From the NCBI GenBank assembly GCA_017544185.1, contig JAFYEQ010000045.1, forward strand, positions 1 to 10,349: DNA of 10,349 nucleotides, read 5' to 3'. Position 1 is the stretch's first letter. The number at the start of each line of letters is the position of its first letter. Both the position numbers and the translations under genes were made by a program. The DNA is from Oscillospiraceae bacterium (GTDB taxonomy: Bacteria; Bacillota; Clostridia; Oscillospirales; Ruminococcaceae). The notes beneath the pieces were generated by a model. That model did no database searches, had not been told where the DNA came from, and saw only the letters and a list, made by a program, of their open reading frames with translations. Below, piece by piece: positions 6,375 through 10,349 of this stretch.

Positions 6375-6929
6375 ATGATACTGTTCGTTGATGCGTGTGT
6401 ACGCAAAGGCTCAAGGACAAGGCGGCTGGCATGTGCTTTGCTGCAAAAGCTGGGCGCTCCCGTGACCGAGGTAGATCTGACCGCTCTGGACTTCCCGACG
6501 GTAGATGAAAGATATCTGGTCGAAAGGGATGCGCTCATACGCACGGGACACACCGACGCTCCCATGCTGGGCTACGCGAGGCAGTTCGCCGAGGCCGACA
6601 CGATCGTGATCGCGGCGCCCTTCTGGGATCTGTCCTTCCCTGCGGCGCTGAAGAGATATCTGGAGCTGGTGACGGCAGTAGGCGTCACCTTCCGCTACAC
6701 CGAGGAGGGCATACCTCAGGGCATGTGCCGAGCCAAGAAGCTGTACTATGTGACCACGGCGGGAGGGACATACTTCCCCGAGGAGTATGGCTACGGCTAT
6801 GTACGAGCGCTGTGCGTAGGCTTCTACGGGATATCGGAAACGGAGCTGATCAAAGCGACGGGACTGGATATCTACGGTGCGGATGCGGAAGAGATTCTGG
6901 ACAAGGCGATAGAAGAGATACGGATATGA
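6375..6929 (+). CDS. FMN-dependent NAD(P)H oxidoreductase, flavodoxin-like fold
   Basis: This 184-residue cytosolic protein belongs to the flavodoxin-like NAD(P)H:quinone oxidoreductase/AzoR group, which moves electrons from NAD(P)H through FMN to quinones, azo or other small acceptors. The N-terminal strand and loop MILFVDACVRKGSRTRRLA match the position of the FMN phosphate loop. AAPFWDLSFPAALKRYLELV (80-99), then GVTFRYTEEG (103-112) and YYVTTAGG (124-131), correspond to AzoR AAPMYNFNIP, GVTFRYTENG and ITSRGG. The family is usually near 200 residues, so this one is slightly short but complete. ATG 6375 is preferred because the family starts with a beta strand exactly there and AAGGGATAAGG lies just upstream. 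An in-frame TTG at 6351 would start inside the palindrome. The true acceptor cannot be read from sequence. Confidence 0.9.
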   Translation: MILFVDACVRKGSRTRRLACALLQKLGAPVTEVDLTALDFPTVDERYLVERDALIRTGHTDAPMLGYARQFAEADTIVIAAPFWDLSFPAALKRYLELVTAVGVTFRYTEEGIPQGMCRAKKLYYVTTAGGTYFPEEYGYGYVRALCVGFYGISETELIKATGLDIYGADAEEILDKAIEEIRI

Positions 6930-7141
6930 TGGATATAGAACGCTATTCCTACCTATGGACTTCCGAAAAGGATGACTGGGTGATCGTAGACAGCGAACAT
7001 GGCCGTGGGATCATCAATAAAAAGGACAAGATGATGCTGCTCGTCGAGGACGACGCTCTCGCCAAGGCTCTGGCAGACCGCATGATCCGTGAAGGATGCA
7101 GTATATATAAAAGCATAAATGATGCATACGCTGATGTATGA
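6926..7141 (+). CDS. Small conserved-looking protein of unknown function, 71 residues
   Basis: ATG 6926 overlaps the TGA of the oxidoreductase gene (ATGA), which suggests translational coupling. A second ATG at 6929 would give 70 residues. The product is soluble, with no signal peptide or membrane segment. It begins ERYSYLWTSEKDDWVIVDSE, followed by a GRGIIN turn, a hydrophobic MMLLVEDD strand, and a helix ALAKALADRMIREG. The outline (strands, then a helix) fits a small folded domain. It looks like short Firmicutes proteins that share a YLWTSEKDDWVLV-like opening, but I know no function or family name. The ATGA overlap and the terminator 6 bases after its stop support a real gene rather than a chance frame. 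Confidence 0.75.
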   Translation: MMDIERYSYLWTSEKDDWVIVDSEHGRGIINKKDKMMLLVEDDALAKALADRMIREGCSIYKSINDAYADV

Positions 7142-7146
7142 TACAC

Positions 7147-7174
7147 ATACCCCCGACCGAACGGTCGGGGGTAT
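7147..7174. terminator. Bidirectional intrinsic terminator between convergent genes
   Basis: ATACCCCCGACCG (7147-7159) pairs with CGGTCGGGGGTAT (7162-7174): a perfect stem of 12-13 bases with a very small loop centred on AA. It sits 6 bases after the stop of the 71-residue gene on the plus strand and 3 bases after the HAD gene stop (7177) on the minus strand. The plus-strand side continues TGTTAT, a weak T-run; the minus-strand side continues GTGTAT. Stem strength and position between converging genes make a shared terminator the best reading. Confidence 0.85.
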
Positions 7175-7176
7175 TG

Positions 7177-7725
7177 TTATCCTACTATATACACCGAGGC
7201 GCCGGAGGCACGGGCGGCGGCGATCCCTGCGGGGGCATCCTCGAAGATGATGCATTCCTCGGGGGAGACGCCAAAATGTGCCATAGCCTTAAGGTAGCAG
7301 TCCGGGGCGGGCTTCTGTACGTCGCAGTCCTCCTGGGTCATGATAAGGGCGAAGCTGTCGGTACAGCCATGGACACGGAGTATATCCATAGTGTTCACCT
7401 TGGAGGCGGTGGTCACTAAGGCGGAGGGTATGCCCTGCGCTGCCATGATATCTATCAGGTCGAAGAGATGCTGGTTTTTCACGATGCTGTCGAGGTAGTC
7501 GTTGTAGTACACCACCTTCACATCGTGTACCGGCACGATAAGCTCGGGGGGCACTCCCAGATCCGGGAGGAAGTCGCGGTAGTTGCGGCCGTAGCAGCGG
7601 GTGAGGAAGAACTCTCTGTCTATGGTAATGCCGCGCTCGGCGCAGGCACGTTCATAGGAAAGGAAGTTGGCCTCCCTTGTGTCGAACAGGGTGCCGTCCA
7701 TATCAAAGAGAGCGAGCCGTATCAT
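7177..7725 (-). CDS. HAD-family hydrolase, beta-phosphoglucomutase-like
   Basis: This cytosolic haloacid dehalogenase-fold enzyme acts on a phosphorylated small molecule, as a phosphatase or phosphomutase. All four HAD motifs are visible in 182 residues: motif I FDMDGT with nucleophile Asp8 and Asp10; motif II near Thr105/Thr106 (VTTAS); motif III Lys138 (QKPAPDCYLKA); motif IV Glu162-Asp163 (IIFEDAPAGIAAA). Residues 18-85 form the helical C1 cap. The motif IV pattern EDAPAGI fits the beta-phosphoglucomutase/phosphoglycolate phosphatase branch, but the substrate is unknown. The protein ends about 20-30 residues earlier than most relatives, right after the last core strand, with the terminator abutting its stop. 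ATG 7725 overlaps the stop of the DHHW gene (ATGA) and follows GGAGGTGGGAGG, so its translation is likely coupled to that gene. Confidence 0.9.
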   Translation of the reverse strand: MIRLALFDMDGTLFDTREANFLSYERACAERGITIDREFFLTRCYGRNYRDFLPDLGVPPELIVPVHDVKVVYYNDYLDSIVKNQHLFDLIDIMAAQGIPSALVTTASKVNTMDILRVHGCTDSFALIMTQEDCDVQKPAPDCYLKAMAHFGVSPEECIIFEDAPAGIAAARASGASVYIVG

Positions 7726-9362
7726 CCTCCCACCTCCGTCACAGGGGCAGTCTCCGGGGGAGCGGTCTCCGGGATCATCTCGGTCATGACGACGCCTGCT
7801 GTATCGGTGACAGCGCTGCCGTCGGCGCCCGTTACGGCCCGTGTAACGGGATAGCCTCTCTCGTCGGTGACGGCGGTGGCTATGGTATCCCAGTCGATCA
7901 CGGCTCCGCCCTCGCTGCCGTAGGTCCTGTCGGACAGGGCTGCGATGTCGTTGATCAGCTTGTCGGTATTGACCGCGAATATATTGTCTATGAACAGCAC
8001 ATCGGTGATGCCCTTCTCACGGATATACCTGACGGCGTTGGTGCCGAAGTAGCGTATATCTATGACGTATATCTCATCGAAGTTGTCCACCAGGAAGGGT
8101 ACGAAGGCGTTGCCGTAGGATTCCTTGAAGACGCATATCTTCCGCCCTGTGTCAAGTCCCGTGGTGATCTTGGTGTGGATCTGGTCGGTACCCAGGAACA
8201 TACCATAGCAGTTGACGCCCTCTGCGTACTCATGGAAGAGGACGCTCTCGCCTGCACTGGACAGGTCGCGGTACTTATAGTAGTAGGTGTGGTACTCGGA
8301 CTTGGGCATATAATACGTGAATATCTCGGGGGAATTTTTCAGTGTGGCGTCGTTGGTATACCCGTACAGAGAGCCCACGAAGCCTGTCTTGGTCTTGACC
8401 TCGTAATCCTTGTCGATATCCGGGCAGTCCATGCCCAGCGCCTTGCAGAAGGCCTTGTATGCATAGTAGGCTCCGCGCTGCGACCAGTGGTGGTCGGTGC
8501 GAAGATAGATATACTCATCGGTATGCTCTGCGATCTCGGAATAGGCATCTATGGGGATCACGTCAGCGGTGTAGCTGTCGTAGATATGCTGTATCGCATC
8601 CTTCTCGGAAACGCTGTACAGTGAGAACTTGTGGGGGAGGTAGAACTCAACGGAGGTGGGCACTACCATATTATATACGTTGATATCGTCGCCCAGCAGC
8701 TCCTTGTAGCGGCTGATGACCTGAGCGTAGCGCGTACCTGCGGGATCGTTACCGCCGAAGAGCATGACGCCTGCGTTGTCGCCGTACATTTTTACACCGT
8801 CTACGATGATGCCGTTGTTGGAGAACTCGGCGATATTCTCCACCAGCTCCTCGGTGGTGGTGACCTCGGTAACGGTCTCTTCGGGAGTTTCGGTCACGGC
8901 GGGCATGGTCTCGCCGCCGGGCATATCGCTTTCGGGCAGGTCAGTACCAGTGACGCCCATGGTCTCGTTGGTGACGGGAGCGGAAGCGTCGGTCACAGCG
9001 GGCGTGGTCACGGGAGAAGTCTCGGTGGTCGCCACCATCTGCACATTGCCGTAGAAGGTGGGGGCGGCTATGCCCTTGCGCTTGTTTATGGCAGATACCA
9101 TAGTGACGATCTGCTCGCGGTAGGGCACGGTGTCGGAGAACCACTTGTCAAATTCCTTGGCGAAGGTGCCTGAGAACCAGGCCTCCTGTGTGAGGGCGGG
9201 ACGCTCCGCCAGCTTGCGCTTCTCCACCTCGCTCTCGGTGGGGCGCTTGAGGAACACCAGACACAGTGCGGTAAAGTACAGCACTGCCAGTAAAGCTATT
9301 ATTATGCTGCGCTCGAGCGCGGATGCATTGCGGCGTTTTTCCTCGGGAGAGAGCTTTTTCAT
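7722..9362 (-). CDS. DHHW-family protein, SGNH/AlgX-like, membrane-anchored
   Basis: This 546-residue protein has a basic N-terminus, one membrane segment (about 18-38) and an outward-facing body, so it should sit on the outer face of the membrane. The DHHW family, with AlgJ/AlgX, works beside an MBOAT protein in O-acetylating exported polysaccharides. The motif TDHHW lies at 289-293, and a serine in KESYGN (Ser415) sits where the SGNH-like nucleophile is expected; Asp290, His292 and Ser415 are my proposed catalytic set. Residues 45-85 (KRKLAERP, FDKWFSDTVPYR) are a conserved lead region. A low-complexity Thr/Val/Pro/Glu stretch at 111-175 interrupts the protein, and a similar tail runs from about 495 to the end. 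The start is supported by AAAGGA at 9371-9376. The upstream gene encodes the MBOAT partner, and the HAD gene overlaps its stop. Confidence 0.9.
   Translation of the reverse strand: MKKLSPEEKRRNASALERSIIIALLAVLYFTALCLVFLKRPTESEVEKRKLAERPALTQEAWFSGTFAKEFDKWFSDTVPYREQIVTMVSAINKRKGIAAPTFYGNVQMVATTETSPVTTPAVTDASAPVTNETMGVTGTDLPESDMPGGETMPAVTETPEETVTEVTTTEELVENIAEFSNNGIIVDGVKMYGDNAGVMLFGGNDPAGTRYAQVISRYKELLGDDINVYNMVVPTSVEFYLPHKFSLYSVSEKDAIQHIYDSYTADVIPIDAYSEIAEHTDEYIYLRTDHHWSQRGAYYAYKAFCKALGMDCPDIDKDYEVKTKTGFVGSLYGYTNDATLKNSPEIFTYYMPKSEYHTYYYKYRDLSSAGESVLFHEYAEGVNCYGMFLGTDQIHTKITTGLDTGRKICVFKESYGNAFVPFLVDNFDEIYVIDIRYFGTNAVRYIREKGITDVLFIDNIFAVNTDKLINDIAALSDRTYGSEGGAVIDWDTIATAVTDERGYPVTRAVTGADGSAVTDTAGVVMTEMIPETAPPETAPVTEVGG
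7726..7737 (-). promoter_or_regulatory. Strong ribosome binding site of the HAD gene
   Basis: Read on the minus strand this is GGAGGTGGGAGG, a double Shine-Dalgarno-like stretch directly before ATG 7725. It lies within the last codons of the DHHW gene and itself encodes the terminal Val-Gly-Gly region. The GGAGGT part has the better spacing (6 bases). It fixes the HAD start at the ATGA overlap. Confidence 0.75.
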
Positions 9363-9370
9363 GTATAAGA

Positions 9371-9376
9371 TCCTTT
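9371..9376 (-). promoter_or_regulatory. Ribosome binding site of the DHHW gene
   Basis: AAAGGA on the minus strand, 8 bases before ATG 9362, supports the chosen start, which yields a typical basic N-terminus followed by a membrane segment. Confidence 0.7.
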
Positions 9377-9440
9377 ATAGTATAAGGTAAGGAGCGGGAT
9401 GTTACGCTGATATCCTGCCAAGACCGATCTGCTCGTGCAG

Positions 9441-9462
9441 GGGCGGACCTGCGTGTCCGCCC
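9441..9462. repeat. GC-rich palindrome between the MBOAT and DHHW genes
   Basis: GGGCGGAC (9441-9448) and GTCCGCCC (9455-9462) pair perfectly over 8 bases around a 6-base loop. A smaller hairpin, CTGC-TCGT-GCAG (9429-9440), touches it on the left. From memory, GGGCGGAC...GTCCGCCC palindromes are scattered through many Clostridia genomes, so this may be a dispersed repeat copy. It is a different sequence from the palindromes at 5229, 5270 and 6335. Confidence 0.65.
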
Positions 9463-9467
9463 TTCTC

Positions 9468-9493
9468 AAAAACGAACAGAGAAGTCTTCTCTG
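9468..9493 (-). terminator. Probable intrinsic terminator after the MBOAT gene
   Basis: On the minus strand, CAGAGAAG (9493-9486) and CTTCTCTG (9484-9477) form an inverted repeat around one base, in practice a 6-base stem with a small loop. TTCG and then TTTTT (9472-9468) follow. It begins 7 bases after the MBOAT stop. If it works, it would reduce or stop transcription into the DHHW gene, which might then need its own promoter; I see no convincing one. The rest of the 138-base gap holds the GC-rich palindrome and the DHHW ribosome binding site. Confidence 0.6.
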
Positions 9494-9500
9494 CCCCGGG

Positions 9501-10349
9501 TCAGAACCTGAAGTACAGGAAGGGGCTGTAGGTGTCGCCTACGAGGGATACAGCAGAGAGCAGGAATATTCCCATCAAAAACACTATCTTGCACAGGCCG
9601 TATACCGTGAAGGTGATCGTATTGCCGCACAGCTTGTCGACCAGTTGCTTGAGCTTGGGATACACGGGAGCACACAGCAGGAGAGCAGCGGCGATGATGA
9701 ATATGTTCCCCTTGAGGGTGGACTCGGTGACCATATCCGTCATAGGGAGCCCGCCTGCCCCGAACATAGACTTAAGACAGGTCAGCAGCTTCCCGAGATC
9801 GGTGAAGTAGAATATCGCCCAGCCGAATACAGCCACGATCAGGGTATATATATGTCCGAACACGGCGGGCACCGACTTGAAGAAGGAGAGCAGATATTTC
9901 TTCTCGAGCACCAAAAACAGTGCGAAATACAGTCCCCACAGCACGAAGTTGCCAGAGGCGCCGTGCCACAGTCCCGTGAGCGCCCATACCACCAGTATAT
10001 TTATCATCTGGTGACGGCGGTTGCCTCCCAGAGGTATATACACATAGTCGCGGAAAAAGGTGCCCAGAGATATATGCCATCTGCGCCAGAACTCGGTGAC
10101 GCTCTTGGAAGCGTAGGGGTGGTCGAAGTTCTCGGGGAAGGTGAAGCCGCACATGAGCCCCATGCCTATCGCCATATCCGAATACCCCGAGAAGTCGAAG
10201 TATATCTGCAGGGAGTACATGATCACTCCCGCCCAGGCTGCCAGCACCGATACGGGCGCGTCCCCGAAGGTGAGGCACTGCTCCGCGATCTTGCCCACGG
10301 AGTCGGCGATGATCACCTTCTTGCCCAGACCGTACATGAGCCTGCACAG
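9501..10349 (-). CDS. MBOAT O-acyltransferase, AlgI/DltB-like (5' end missing)
   Basis: This is the C-terminal part (282 residues) of a polytopic membrane O-acyltransferase that passes acyl groups, usually acetyl, across the membrane to a surface polysaccharide. The frame is open through the right edge (LCRL before the first visible Met), so that Met at 10337 is internal and the N-terminal half lies outside. Signatures in order are GLGKKVIIAD, YFDFSGYSDMAIGMGLMCGF, FWRRWHISLGTFFRDYVYIP followed by LGGNRR, and GLWHGASGNFVLWG. The MBOAT histidine of LWHG is encoded at 9963-9965, and the second conserved histidine, in RRWHIS, at 10074-10076. Several hydrophobic segments follow, including one near the C-terminus before YSPFLYFRF. 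It pairs with the DHHW gene downstream. AlgI-like polysaccharide acetylation is more likely than DltB, because no D-alanylation genes are seen. Confidence 0.92.
   Translation of the reverse strand: MCRLMYGLGKKVIIADSVGKIAEQCLTFGDAPVSVLAAWAGVIMYSLQIYFDFSGYSDMAIGMGLMCGFTFPENFDHPYASKSVTEFWRRWHISLGTFFRDYVYIPLGGNRRHQMINILVVWALTGLWHGASGNFVLWGLYFALFLVLEKKYLLSFFKSVPAVFGHIYTLIVAVFGWAIFYFTDLGKLLTCLKSMFGAGGLPMTDMVTESTLKGNIFIIAAALLLCAPVYPKLKQLVDKLCGNTITFTVYGLCKIVFLMGIFLLSAVSLVGDTYSPFLYFRF

Noticed and set aside
7677..8624. A 315-codon open frame on the plus strand opposite the DHHW gene
   Set aside because: It runs against a gene with the DHHW motif and a membrane anchor, crosses the HAD/DHHW junction and gives no recognisable protein.
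9379..9384. TATACT on the minus strand as a -10 box for the DHHW gene
   Set aside because: No acceptable -35 box lies 16-18 bases upstream, and a start of transcription about 7 bases downstream would cut into the ribosome binding site.
10335..10337. ATG at 10337 as the start of the acyltransferase gene
   Set aside because: The frame stays open to the right edge, and the residues after this Met match the middle of MBOAT proteins, so the true start is outside the window.

Overview
The window is about 10.3 kb of GC-rich DNA, by eye well above 50% G+C. It most resembles a gut or rumen Clostridia genome of the Ruminococcus/Oscillospiraceae kind. This rests on the clostridial SUF gene order with SufU as the sulfur acceptor, Thr/Ala/Glu-rich linkers behind export signals, a DHHW/MBOAT gene pair, and short palindromic repeats between genes. 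Genus is an inference; no rRNA or tRNA gene is present to anchor it.

Left block, plus strand, 1-5225: an iron-sulfur cluster assembly (SUF) operon in the order sufC (3' part only), sufB, sufD, a 140-residue DUF4274-like gene, sufS, sufU. Gaps are 0-16 bases or short overlaps, so it reads as one transcription unit. SufS takes sulfur from cysteine, SufU carries the persulfide, and the SufBCD scaffold with its SufC ATPase builds the cluster. The DUF4274-like gene is the odd member.

Middle, plus strand, 5226-7141: a structured spacer with two copies of a 20-base palindrome and a larger inverted repeat; a lipoprotein with a long Thr/Ala/Glu-rich linker and an unrecognised C-terminal domain; a third copy of the palindrome; an FMN-dependent NAD(P)H oxidoreductase of the flavodoxin-like fold; and a 71-residue protein whose start overlaps the stop of the oxidoreductase. 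A strong GC hairpin at 7147-7174 separates this block from the convergent right block and probably terminates both.

Right block, minus strand, 7177-10349, read right to left: the C-terminal 282 residues of an MBOAT acyltransferase, a DHHW-family membrane-anchored protein with an SGNH/AlgX-like active-site pattern, and a HAD phosphatase/phosphomutase whose start overlaps the DHHW stop. MBOAT plus DHHW is the usual layout for O-acetylation of an exported polysaccharide. The 138-base gap between them holds a probable terminator and a second kind of GC-rich palindrome.

No mobile element, CRISPR array, tRNA or rRNA was seen, and no gene-free stretch exceeds 172 bases. Nothing here is clearly a new system. 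The best leads are the DUF4274-like gene inside the SUF operon, the palindromic repeat family (one copy seems to supply a ribosome binding site), and the coupling of a HAD enzyme to the acetylation pair.
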